Shown piece by piece: positions 36,488-49,300 of a DNA stretch of 64,000 bases. The stretch is taken from NCBI GenBank assembly GCA_026874595.1, contig CM049308.1, positions 53,145,624 through 53,209,623 on the forward strand. The letters run 5' to 3'. The first letter of the stretch is position 1. The number at the start of each line of letters is the position of its first letter. Both the position numbers and the translations under genes were made by a program. The DNA is from Sipunculus nudus. Its lineage: Eukaryota; Annelida; Sipuncula; Golfingiida; Sipunculidae. The notes under the pieces are model-generated. The model had not been told where the DNA came from, did not search any database, and worked only from the letters and a program-made list of their open reading frames with translations.

Positions 36488-37344
36488 CATATAAATAGAG
36501 ACGAGTCTGGCGGTTTGAAAACAAACGGAGGCGAGGAAATCTTAGTCAATACAGGCTGAGAACGGCCGGCTCCGTGTCAATGCAAGTCATAATTCGTTTT
36601 TCATGTCCGAACGTTTACTTGTGCTGGCTGTAAAGGACTTTCACTTAAATGTGTAATGAATATTTATTCACCTTGAGTACTTAATACGGGAAATGTGTCT
36701 TTACTTTATTCCGTGCGAATTGACCTGTTTAAAAACGGTAGAAAATGTATAAAAGATATAGTCAGCGGAAGTTATATTCATGTCACACCGCAAAAGACCT
36801 TATATATATATATATATAAATATTTATATATAAAGAGAGAGAGAGAGAGCTAGAGAGTAAGAGAGAGAAAGAGGCTGGCTTGAGATATTCCTCTGCTCAT
36901 GTCCTGTGTATGGTAGACTAATGTTTTGATAACAATATCCTTCACAATGAAATCCCTGCCTTGTTCATTTATACAGAGGGCTTCATGAATCAATGTAACA
37001 CATTAACCTTATTATTCCTACAGTAAAAGGTATAACGATTTATTAAAGCTGTTAAAATTCAAAAGGACAGGGGCACATTGCAAGTGTCGTAACACTTCAG
37101 TAATTAAACAGATTAAGTTTGCGTCTTTAAAATTATATTAACGGCAAAGATTTACTGTGTCCTAAAAAAAATACTTAACTTTTTTACATTAATAAGTCTT
37201 GCATATTAATATAATATGCACATTCTGGCGAAATATATATTTTTTTCCATACATTCAAAACAAAAACAATTTGGCAATGCAATAATCTCTTCATTCATAT
37301 ATATGCAAATAAATCAAATTCATATATATGCAAATAAATCAAAT

Positions 37345-37450
37345 GACTCGGACTTGAAGAAAGTGGACTTTGACTCTATAGGTTCAATGACTCGGACTTG
37401 GACTAGAGTGCCTTGGACTCATGAAGACCAGCAGTCAGACTCGGGTGGTG
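37345..37450 (+). repeat. GACTCGG-type repeat, block 3
   Basis: Contains atgactcggacttg twice, plus gtggactttgactc, ccttggactcatg and cagactcggg. It is the same family as the blocks at 16.4 and 17.8 kb. Confidence 0.6.
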
Positions 37451-38308
37451 TAGAATCGACAACATCACTGGCTTACAACATGGATACTAATGCCTGGTTG
37501 ATTACAAGAACTAACAAGTCTGATACTCCATCATAACATTCGACAATATCAAATGAATCCCGATATGAATACCAAAATAATCTGCACTAAATTATATTTT
37601 AGCTATAGATACAATCTGTCACTGTTCAAGGAAGCTGTGAATCCTAACCACAACGTCACAAAAACAATATGCTTCAGATTACAGATATTATAACATTAGT
37701 TTGATCTCACAATTTTAGAGGCTTTTAGTGAAATATAGTATTACTGCTCATAAGTAAAATGTATACACTGTTTGGCTAATTGAGCGTACTTTCATAGCGC
37801 TTGGGTCAAAAGTACCGAAAAAAAGCGTCATAAAACATTATAAATAAGTGATGAGAGTGTTCCTTTTTGCTATTTTTCCTCAATTATTTAAATTCAGTTA
37901 CCTTGTTCCTTCGACCCATATTCAATACTATTTGTATAAAATAATATACTTTTTTGTTTATATATTACGGTAGCTGATTTACGACACAGAGTAAAATGTG
38001 GAGATCGAGATCTTGAGAATGAATTTCGCAAAAAAATAGGACATAGGAATTCAAACACACACACACACTTACATATATATATATATACTTATATGATAAT
38101 ATTGGTGACTAACTTAATACACACACAATTTATGTCGATATTGTGAAACGTTGTGTATCTTAAACAAAAATGGTGGATATTCTAACCAAGATCTCGAATT
38201 ATTATGTCGAGATATCGTTATATATAACGTGGTCTCGAGATTTTATGTCGAGAACCTCGAAAGCGTCTCCTTTACACTTTAAAAAGAAAATTGTTTTCAA
38301 ATGTTCAG

Positions 38309-38500
38309 TCTTCCAGATATTATCATCACACTGTGTCTGTCGTTCCTCCAGTACGTCCAATTTCCTCCCTTGGTGAGAGTGAGATAAGAAACCGGCGTCT
38401 CCATTCATCAGCAGACGTCTCATTCTGTGAGACCCGTTTTATGGACAGGACGCCATCAATGGTATCATCCATTAGTTTGGCGCGAGCTGGTCCGGCCAAG
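38309..38500 (+). CDS. Orphan candidate exon, function unknown
   Basis: An acceptor (aaatgttcag, ending 38308) and a donor (gtaaac at 38501) bracket 192 nt. This encodes 64 residues in one open frame, phase 0 at both ends, including VVPPVRPISSL, EIRNRRLHSSADVSF and RTPSMVSSISLARAG. The stretch is richer in G, C and CpG than its surroundings, which favours a coding origin. If not spliced, the frame stops at 38525-38527. No neighbouring exons are seen. The opposite strand is open too, so strand is uncertain. Confidence 0.3.
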
Positions 38501-39388
38501 GTAAACGACGCTGTCGGTGACGCCTGACTCACAAGAACAGGCTGGAGCAGATTTTTAACAAGTCTCTACAAAACAAACAGAACAACCGGTCTGTCATCAA
38601 TGGGAAGTTCTTACTGTTCATTATTATCTAAATCTTATCTCAACAAAGCAATCAATGCAGCCATGGGTAAACTTCCAAATCGTTCAAAATTAGCCGCCAT
38701 GTCAAATTTGCTCGGTGTTCAATATTGTAGGAAATATACACTGGAAACTGATAAGTGAATTCTCTATGTTTCAACTGACATGCATTATTGTTTTTTTCTG
38801 TATGAAATATGATAATTCTTGCCCTTAAGGAGCTTTGGACCTTTGGCTCCATGTTATATTGTTTGTATTTTGCGAAGGACTCGGAACGGATTTTTAAAAC
38901 ATTTTTTTCCCATTAATTTGGAACACATTTTATGGTCTCTGCGGGTACGCCTGAATCAACAGCAATGACCAGGTGTTGACAAGTGACACGTCCCTGTGTA
39001 CATAACATGTTTTTATTACCTTTTTCTTTTGCTTTTCTGTCTCTGCTTCATCAACTGTCCATTCTTCAGTTGCTTGAACGTGGATTACCAGAGACGTGTC
39101 TTGCTGCCAAGGATTTTTTCCTGGAATTCTCATCACAATAGAATACGGGAGGAGTTGGCAGTTCTCTTTCTCAGACAATCGCTAAAAAATGGCGCAGTAA
39201 TTAACATATTGCAACAGCAAAAAAGCTTATACGTGTTAAAAATGATCTGGTTTAATCTCATGAGAAACATAGAGCTTCGCAAAATGAATCGGCAATGTAT
39301 ACAAGCATACTATGTTCATAAAACTTTTTTTTCGATAAACAATACGAATGAAAGTTTTCCTCGTTTATCATAGAATAAATGAAGATTT

Positions 39389-39394
39389 TTTATT
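39389..39394 (-). terminator. Candidate polyadenylation signal of the ZU5-domain gene
   Basis: AATAAA on the minus strand, about 230 bp after the stop codon at 39622. It lies just past a TA microsatellite (39415-39487) that would sit in the 3' UTR. Confidence 0.45.
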
Positions 39395-39411
39395 GTTGCT
39401 TAAGACCATTC

Positions 39412-39414
<3 letters not shown>

Positions 39415-39466
<52 letters not shown>

Positions 39467-39487
39467 TATATATATATATATATATAT
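39415..39487. repeat. (TA)n microsatellite
   Basis: TA repeat with one short interruption (cag), in the likely 3' UTR of the ZU5-domain gene. Confidence 0.9.
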
Positions 39488-39621
39488 CTGTGTGTGCGTC
39501 TCTTTGTATGTGTGTCCGTGAATTCATTTGATGAATATGATCTAATTATTCTTAATTATGGATATCCTTCCCGATATGCATTAGTCCTAGATTCAAAATT
39601 TACATATCAAATACGCCAGTT

Positions 39622-40377
39622 TCACCCATAAACACTCACATCTACAAAGTCTGATGATACTGTATGTTTACAGTACACGTACAGGTTCAATCTGATACGT
39701 GTCAGACCGTCGCTTATTCCGTCTTCTGTTAACCCCGTTTCGAGAATGCGTTTTGCAAATAATACAGTCTGAAGTATAGGTTCTTCAACTTTGGTGATGC
39801 TGAAAATAATTCCTGACTTTTTCATGCTGATTTTGATGCCGTCTTGAGAAGCCCGCCAGCTGGTCTCGCCCACATCTGACTTCTGCTCTCCATTATGTGT
39901 GATATCTTTATCCGAATCAATTCTCTTTCTTACCTTTTCTTCCATTTCTACACTCATTAAGTGAGACACCAGAGATTTATTCTTCTCCACAGTGCCCTGT
40001 TTTATAACCAAAGATTCTTTGCCTAAAGTGTTAGATAATTTCATGTTGAATACAGGTACAGTAATCTTTAAAACTTTCTTCAAAATAACTGGAAAAGACG
40101 TTTGCACTATCGGAGCAACAAAGACTTGGCCAAGCTCTAGAAGGTCTGTGAATGCTTCAAAGTCTGTTATCGACTGACACTTGAAGCTGATCATCTTGTT
40201 ATCATCAATGGCCGATTTAGGGATGTTAAAAACTACTTTAGAATCCGCATGGGAAATGGTAACCCCGGCCTTGCCGACATAGCAAGCTCTCTCCCAAGGT
40301 ATCTCGTCTGACGCTGGCTCTTTAGGATTGCTCAATTCAGGAGAGGCCATCACATTCAGTGAGTTACTTAAAATAGA
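39622..40377 (-). CDS. ZU5-domain gene exon 8 (ZU5-like domain and C-terminus)
   Basis: Acceptor ...aatctcttgcag; 756 nt to the TGA at 39624-39622. The ZU5-like region occupies exon residues 34-110. A Lys-rich linker follows, then a second beta-rich stretch (GIKISMKKSGIIFSITKVEE; GLTRIRLNLYVYCKHTVSSD) that might be a partial UPA-type module but is not certain. Confidence 0.8.
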   Translation of the reverse strand, partial: SILSNSLNVMASPELSNPKEPASDEIPWERACYVGKAGVTISHADSKVVFNIPKSAIDDNKMISFKCQSITDFEAFTDLLELGQVFVAPIVQTSFPVILKKVLKITVPVFNMKLSNTLGKESLVIKQGTVEKNKSLVSHLMSVEMEEKVRKRIDSDKDITHNGEQKSDVGETSWRASQDGIKISMKKSGIIFSITKVEEPILQTVLFAKRILETGLTEDGISDGLTRIRLNLYVYCKHTVSSDFVDVSVYG

Positions 40378-43300
40378 CTGCAAGAGATTAATACAGGCTT
40401 GTTGTTCAGGTTGTAATAATTTTTGTATAACTCGAATAAATCACGGTTACACAAATGATCGTTTCAAAATATCATTTTTTACCCATTTGGGAAAGGTTAA
40501 CGTTATTATCTTTTTTAATATCAAGTTTTGAACATTTATATCGATATTTAACAGGATACCCACGGTGATAGGATATATTTAACCAGCTCTTAGTCGTTAC
40601 GCCTGCAGACAAATTTGATTCCAGATTTATTTTTATAGAGAACGTTCTCATTATCTAGTAACGACTTCGTACTCATGCTCAGATGTTCCGGGTAGAAATG
40701 AGCGAAAAAAAGACAAACAAACAAAAATCTTCAGTAAAGTGATACCTTCTCGTGGTAAAGTGTAAATGAGAGTGTAGTCTTTCGATTCTTCCCGAGAAGT
40801 GGATCATACTCTTGTGTAGACGTGTTTGGTGTGATTGTCAGTATACAACTGACAGTCTCACCGGATGAACCGCCCTCGACGTAAAATTCCGCGGCGTCTC
40901 TCTGAACAGGCAGCCGAGTCAGGCTCTCAAGGATGGCAAACACAGGCCTAGAAATCTTAACCTGTTTGGATCAAATTTCAAATGCATAAAAAAAATTTTT
41001 CTTCATCGCCTACGGATGCTGCTATTTTTTTATTACTAGGTAAAACAGGGATGTAAATAAATGGTGTTCTGTATGCCAAAGATGAGGTGATCCAGAAAAT
41101 GTAATTTTATTAAGTAGATTTATTATTGAACTGAAACGGTGTCAATGATTTGGGTCAAGTCAGATAAAGAACAAATGGAATGTATATATCCGAGGTCGCG
41201 TTCGCCCGATTGACGGATAAAATGATCAAATGTGTTGACCACTATACGATAAATCTGTTGAATGAACAGCATGCAGAAAAACATGTGCATGTTGTTACAC
41301 GTTGCTCATGTGCATTATTAATTATAGAGATAAAACATTTTTAGGAAAGCAGGCCTCCGCCATGTGGGCGGTCCATAATGTGGGGTACTACGCAACCCAG
41401 AATTTTATTAACTTATCGGCCCATATTCCCAAGTTAACTGGTGCATATGTTCCCTAAAAAGTTGCGTTCACTTATTCGGCCTATATTCCTATGTGCACAC
41501 GAACAAGAATGAACACATATCCTCCTGATTGAAGCAATAATGACTTCGGTACTCACAGTTTGGATGTCTGCGGATGTGGAAGGCACAATTGGATATTGTA
41601 GCTCCATCTCAATCTCGCTGATTTCGTCAACTGTTTCAGGGTTTTCGATGTTAATAGTGCCTGTGCCAAGTGGGGTTGTCTTTTCTTTATTTATAAGTTC
41701 CTGAAGTAAAATAACACCTTGACGGTCTTTTACGGTGTTGTATAAATCACATTTGAAAGACCAGCAGTTGCTACATTTTATACACAATAAACAGAGATTT
41801 GGAGTTATAAGCAACAATATTGTGACTTTTTTTAAATTTATACACAGATTAGAACGTGGTATTATTTGTTGCCGAATCTTTCAAAATGTTGAGCTTGAAG
41901 AATCGTTTGCGCAGATTCTTAGTTTGTAAGAAAAACACGTGCCAGTAAGCTTATGTATGGTCAACAAAGCAAGTAGCAGCTTCTTCTTGAAATATCCTTG
42001 TAATCAATTGAAACCTTACACCCTGAAAAAACAAGTAGATTATGTAAACTATTTTATATAACCTGCAGATGGGACCCTTTAGTATCATCTTCGCTCAGAA
42101 AATAAACCTTGACCAAAAAGGACGACGTGGCTTCGTGATCCGGTTTCTTCTGGGCTTCAGAAAATATAATCACTTGTAAGTTGGTCCCTGTGAATCCTTC
42201 ATTCTGACATTTATTCCGAGGTTTCACCAGTGTGCACTGGATCTCCTTGAAAATGAACACAGTTATATTTTTTTACCTTCGACGTATGAAGATATTCATA
42301 TAACATCACAGAGCGAAATGTGTTGTTAAACCTTCAAAGAACATTTTTTTTAAATTTAATGTTTCATTTTATGGTTCCAGTTCATCTCTTGGCTTTCATT
42401 ATTTCATAAAGTTTTCACAATTTGATTCATGTTAAGCTGTCAACAGAGAAAATGTGTCTTTATTCAAACATTGAGGGATGTGTTACCTCTTTTCAATGAG
42501 GCTTCTAGATCTATATAAACATTTGCACGCCTTAAACATTAGAGGATGTCGAAAGGTACACGTGTATCTCTGAATTTAAATTTGAATTTAACAGTACAAT
42601 AAACAAAAATACATTTACAAGTATTATGATGGCCAGTGCTGTATTTATATAAGGACTAGGCGGACTGCAGCCTCATTATTTCATGATAGCCCTCTGCTAA
42701 TGAATAACTCTTTGGGATTATATTTATTGTGGCGCCTGTTAAGGGCATAATTTACATGTTCCAAAAAATTGCTCTACTTGTTTTATATAACATATTATTT
42801 GAATATTATTTAAATAATAGTAACGGCAGTGACTGTTCTGTGCATGTTAACCTCTTCATCAGTTCCATACTATTTTTAACTTGTTTAAGGTAATAAATTT
42901 TTAAACAATCTTTTTATCATATCGTTATACTGTTGACGGCTTCATATATGCGGGCTTTTCCGTGTTTCGTGAGGATTCCATTTCCGCTTTCTCACAATAC
43001 AAAAAAAACCTTATACATAGAGTATAACCGCTATTTTCTTATTTAAATATATCAAATATTATGTGCACAAAATCTTAATAAAAAATATTTTTTTTTACTG
43101 GTACACAATTGGTAAGATCTTATATTATTTAAAATATCAGTCTCTGAACATGCGCAACCTATTACTATTCATAATTTCAGCCTTTTATTTTCAACTTTGC
43201 CGTCAGGGAATGGCAGTCCTAATGGTGGAAAGATAATTACCTTGCTGTGGTGGACTATGACAGCTCCCACTAGAAGGATCAGCAAAAGGACCCCGATGAA

Positions 43301-46300
43301 GCCTACGACCATAGGAATAAAATGCCATGTGTCCCAGAGTCGGTCTTTTCCTAAAATGTACAGATGGATATTACCTTTGCCTCCGCCAGGAGGGTATGCG
43401 TTCATCCCCGTTCGTGCGCGTGTGTGTGTTTGTTCACAACATAATTCATGCAATCATGAACGGAAATTTTCAACGCATTTCGGGAATGGGCCAATGAAGA
43501 TCGTTTAGATTTTGGTGTGGATCCGCCACATAATTCGGAACCAGGAATGTCATAAAGGAATATTCACAAATGCAGAGTAATTTTTTTACAAACGAACCAG
43601 GGAATCTGGCCGAATAGGTGAATGTAATTGGGGTAACTTCTGCACAAATGAACCTTGGAATATTGGAAGAATAAGAGACATTAAACACGTTTTGCGGAGC
43701 ATCCTACATTAAGGACGTACCACGAACATGGTGGAGGCTTGCATACGAAACCTCAAGCCTTCTTCCGTATTTAAGCGTCATCTTCAAACATGATATTCAA
43801 ATACATATCAAATAAGTATGTTTATATAATTGTAAAAAAAGATTTGTTTACTCACCGTCGAGACTAAGATTATTATCTCCAGAATGCAGAGCGCCCGTAA
43901 GGCTACTATACTGGCTTTCATCTGTAGGAAAAGATGTAGTATCAAGACAGAGCTTTATTATTTGGGTCATCTTTTAAGTGACCAAAGGCCTGTAGCACCT
44001 CGGAAATCTTAAAACAATTTAGAAAACTATTTCGAATTTAGAATTAAAAAGTAAACACTCGAATATTAATTTGATACGGTGGCTTGTCAATAATACTGAA
44101 GTATAAATTATTGAACTTGCTTTTATAACACAGAAAGTGGTGGCGCTTATGGCAGGCAGCCGATCGCAACTTGACAGTAGCGCTCTCTCTCTTTAGCACG
44201 TGACACTGATCGATTTCCTTTCCATCGCTCGGTAACCCTGAGAAGGAATGATATATTTATTCCATTTCTGCAGTTTCTTTTTTTTTAAATTGAAACAATA
44301 TATTACACTGTCATCATGTTTTACAGTAACAATACTTTCTATACCAATGGAACATTTTAAAACTTTGATGTTAAAGAAAATCCAGGGCGATTTCAAAGCA
44401 AAAGTTTTACTGCTATTATAGTGCTAATGTTAGAAACCTGTTGAAATATGCTCTAAAATATATAGTACCTTGTCTTCAAGAGTATCTATTAAAATATATT
44501 AAAAATGTCGTTACACAAAATAGAATTCCCATGAATGCTTCGCTTGCATGAATATCAACAGTGTCCCAGTAGAGATCCTTTATATCTTCCTAGATTTGAA
44601 GATGGTGTATAAACTGTTTAACGGGCGATGATGATGACTAATGTACCGTTAATTTACAGCTTTTTTACGGAACTGTTCTGTCACCATTATAAACCATGCA
44701 ATATAATGCAACATAAGAGATTTGAGATTTGACAGATATCTGTGACAGATATCTGTGAAACATTCACGAAACATGTCTTTTTAATGATTGATGTCATGTA
44801 ATACACCATTATTGCTGCCAATGAAACTGGAATGTTATATACCGAATTTATTCTTAGGCGTTATAACCAAGGATTATAAGGCCAAAATAAAAAAAAAGGT
44901 ATGGTTCTCAGGCACTTTTTTTTCAGAAATCAATGCGGGCGGGAGCTTTTTTTAATTTAAATTTTTTTGGTATGTTTCGATAAAAATGTCAAAAAATAAG
45001 GAAAAAACATGAAAATAACAGTTTTATTTTGCTTAATAAGTAAAAGCACTACAAAACAAAGGAAATTGTATGGTTTTATCTTCTTGAAAGAAAAGTCGGA
45101 GCGGGAGCAGCTCAAAATTGGAAATTTTGTATTGAAAATCAAAATAAAAAGTTTTGATGCGGGGGTTTAAAATTGATGCGAGCGGTTCCTGAGAACCATA
45201 CCTTTAATTTTTTTGACCTAATGGAAGATTTAAATTTTTTCGGCTTACCTGGTGTTCTACTCCTCAAAGAGGTGTCGCCACCGGCCGACGATATGTTCCC
45301 CGCCACCCAGACAGTGGTCCATCTCCTGCGCGTCATCTCAGCTGATAAATTTCCCAAACGCCCAAGCTGCTGATAGAGCAGTACAGAGGCGCCCTCTTTT
45401 GTCTGACAATAGCGTAAAGCTTCTCGCATGTCTGCCCTTATGTTAGCAGTGAAGAAAATTTCAACCTCTGTAAATAATGCAAAAGCATGTTTTGTTGCTT
45501 TTCAGGCATTTTTCGGTCATGCACTATGCGAAATCACAAGATGGTTAAGAAATAACAAACACAAGATGATTAGCAACTAAAAATACACAAGATTGATAAC
45601 ACATTAGAAAAATAAGATGATTAACAAGTAACAAACACAAGATGGTTACCAAATAAAAATTCAAAATTTTGTTATCAAATTAGAAAAAACAGATGATTAA
45701 CAAGTCATAAACACAAGATGGTTACCAAATTACAAAAATAAGATGATTAACAGGTAACAAACACAAAATTATTACCAAATAGCAAACACAAGATGATCAA
45801 CAAATAACAATCAAGATGATCTACAGATAACAAACACAAGATACGATTAACAAATTACAAACACAAGATGATTAACAAAAAAGAAAATCAGCACAAGATG
45901 ATTAACAGATAAAAAAGACAAGATGACTTACAAATGACAAACATATGATGATTAACAATCAACAAACACAAGCTGGCTTACAAATAACAAACACCAGGAT
46001 GATCAACAAAAATCAAACAGAAGATGATTTACAAATCACAAACACACGATGATTAACAAATAACAAACACCAGATGATTAACAAATTACAAACATATACA
46101 TATCATCATCTGAATCTCTTTTTATGACTTAAACGTTATTGAATGCAATGTAACAGGGGTTTAAAATGTTTCATTTCAATATCACTATCTAGAACCCTTT
46201 CACAATTTTTCCTCTGTTATCGGGCAGCCGTCTACGTCTGTCTTTGTGTGTGTTTAAGTTTATCAAGCGTCTCTGTCCATATATATGTTCGGTATCCCCT

Positions 46301-49300
46301 CAGGTTCCGTCAAATTATTTTAGTTCGTTGGGAGTGTCTGATTATCTGGGTGTTTCTCTGTGTGTTTATCTGTATATTACGTGTCATGTGTATTTTTCTT
46401 CGTGACGACTGGTTTTAGTCTGCTACTCATGTAGATGCTTCATGCAACGGCCCATGTTGCTGAGAAAATGGTAGGGGGACAGTCCAGAAGAGTAGTGTCG
46501 GGGGCCCTGGCAAAGGCCCAAAACCCTCCCCGAAACATTGTTTCCCGCTTAAATCTCCGGACATCCCCAAGATTCTCCAATTCAAGATGATAATATTTTT
46601 CTTCAGTTCCATTCCAACTACATATTATGGAACATGTATTTTCATTATACGAAGGTTGGTTTTGTTCACTTTTCCAAACTTTGTTTATGATCATTTTGAT
46701 TTAAATCATCGGCATTACAGATATTATACAACATGTTATAAGTAACCACTAATGACAACTCAATGAATTCCTTTACTAATACCAAACCCTAAACTTCAAG
46801 GTGCATAACTGTATGATTATTAAGAAAATACATTAAATAACCTGTGATCTAGATGACAGAATTATCTCGAAATGGCCATGTTAAAAAATGCGTTTTATTC
46901 CTCTTAAAGTGAAGGGGACTAAAGGTACTTTGTCCAAACAACTACAAGAAAAAAAAGGGGAGGGGAAGTTTTATGCAGACACGCCGAGTGAGATATTTTT
47001 GTACGTGTATATACGTTTATGTTCACCATTACTCACTCATGAAGGGGATTTAATGATAAACGGGATCGCATAAGTAGTAAGCCCGTCGGCCGTATACGCT
47101 GCCCTTATCCGTGTTAACCTTATTTATCGTCAACCGACAAGAGCCATTGACAGTATAGCACACTTGCACATACTTTGATTGTTAAGCACCAGGGAATATA
47201 AAAGGAACCTATTCACATACCAGGTATATTAAGTTTAAGTGATGTATGACGTTTTCTCCTTTATCAAATTTTTTAATTATTGGATTAATCACTCATGTTC
47301 ATGTCGAAAAACCACCTCCCGACTCGTAAATACTTGAAACTTTTCAACTGGAATAATTATACATGTACTTATGTGTACTTATTCATTTCGTAAGATTGTG
47401 CGGTATCTTGTCCACAATGATACTGATGGACCCAAATAGAAATGGTAACCTATCTGCGAAAGAGCGAAGTCATATGGCCCCATCTGAAATGGGATAATCT
47501 TGATATATTTCATACATAGTAACTAACCCTCTAACATAGTTTCCTTGGCCTGACTATAACACGTGGTTTTGTTGGGTCGAATGGCACTTGGTGGCGTGTA
47601 TACCTCCGCAAAGGCAAAATAAGAACAACAATGCGACTGGAACAGTTCCTTATCTGGCTTCGCATTGAAATGTATTGAACTAAATTTTCTTTGACCAGTG
47701 TCCAAACCCTTCACACAGATTTGTAAAAACGGTTGAATGTTTTTTGCATAATATTGCTAACAGACCTCTTTACTCTGTCATATAATTCCAGTTTGTTTCC
47801 CGATGTTACTATATGGATATAAATAATACTAAGTGAACAAGTAATCTTTCATGGTACGATACCTATCGCGATACTTCATTCATACTAGGATGCAGGGCAG
47901 GATACATAGTAATGTACGTGTACCACAGCTGCATTCTGGTGCACTAGAAATAAAGCTTATTACAGAATAGGTCGTTGAGAAGTTGCCGTTAAACTTATTT
48001 TTCATTTTCCATTGACGTTTCATGTGGCCAAGATATGACACATAGAAACTATTTATTTATATATCGTACAACACTTTCAGTCATATGATAAAGACGTGCA
48101 AATATATTTAAAGTGACATAATCATTTGCGAAAATATGTGTATAACATCATGCTTTTAGTTAATTTTGACTAGGTACAAACTATGCCGGAAAATGGGCAT
48201 ACTGTTACCTGTATTATAATAGTTTTAAATACTTTTTTCTGTGTTTAGTAAACACAGTCCATGCACGTGTGTGTCTACCACGACATGGTCCAATATTAAG
48301 CACGAGCAACTACCCAAAAGGAGATCAAACATGAAGAAAAAACACGAAAGACACAGGTTTGATGGTTGATAAAATCTAGATTTGTTATGATGCGCGGTGC
48401 GGCCACCAGGTGGTGTGCGTGCTCTATTTATGTTTTGCGCCACTAATCGCGCCCGATACAAGCTTATTCGTACTTGTATACAGGAGTAACCAAACGCTTT
48501 TAGAACGAACTATTTACAAATAACAATATGTTGTAATCAGAACACATTATATACCTGGTATGTGAATAGGCCCCTTTAATATATCGATACACGGTCTTGA
48601 TACGATATCTGACTACGTGTCGAGTAACTTACAACCCCAGTTACCGCCCTATAATCAAGGGTCTTGCAACAACCCTAACATATCTTGAAAATATTATTTT
48701 ACTACAACACAGTAAATTATTTCAATTTCCATATATTATAAAATTAATCACTTAAAGTGAATTATCTATAATGCAATTGAATGTTATCGTTATGATGTTT
48801 TCAAAAGTTTTCTTTTTAAAACATGTTTTTGGTATTATTATGGAAGAGCCTTCAGCAACCCCATCCTCGCTTTGAGAAATCCTTGATCCAGCACTGGATT
48901 ATGTATATCCCACCGCGGTCACCCGCCTTAAATGAATTAAGTTGAGTAGGATATCTTTAATACACATACACTGTATCTTGATACCGAGTGTGAATGGTGG
49001 ACATAATCCTTGGGTGTCCAGTCTTCACGTTAAAGTATTCCAGCATTCATCCTTTGTTTAGAAAATCATGACAGGATAATTTTTTCTAGTTATTTTTAAA
49101 TAACTATTGCGCTATGGACTACAGTCACGAAAGTCATATCATCGTAAGTTAAATTATGCGCTATATTACCTCTAAGGTTAAATGAACACATATACACATA
49201 CCTTAATCATTCTATAATTCATATATATAATTTTATTTTTATAATGTAATATAATATGTAACTGACCAGTTTTTGCATCCTGACCCAGAGCAAGCAACAA

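Larger units (their letters stand above)
33975..38308. other. Gene-poor stretch after the LINE
   Basis: No gene recognised. It includes an inverted copy of a dispersed repeat (35860-36125), a TA microsatellite (36434-36485), a short TA/GA stretch (36801-36850), a 27-bp direct duplication (atatatatgcaaataaatca unit, about 37289-37344) and a GACTCGG repeat block (37345-37450). Confidence 0.5.

Noticed and set aside
45139-45248. Extension of ZU5-gene exon 2 beyond its donor
   Set aside because: The frame runs on into the MITE-like element, but a strong donor (gtaagc) after 45249 and consistent phase with exon 3 show the exon ends there.
45535-46095. Possible CRISPR-like array (regular ~25-bp units)
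   Set aside because: Units are contiguous and degenerate with no unique spacers; this is a eukaryotic minisatellite in an intron.
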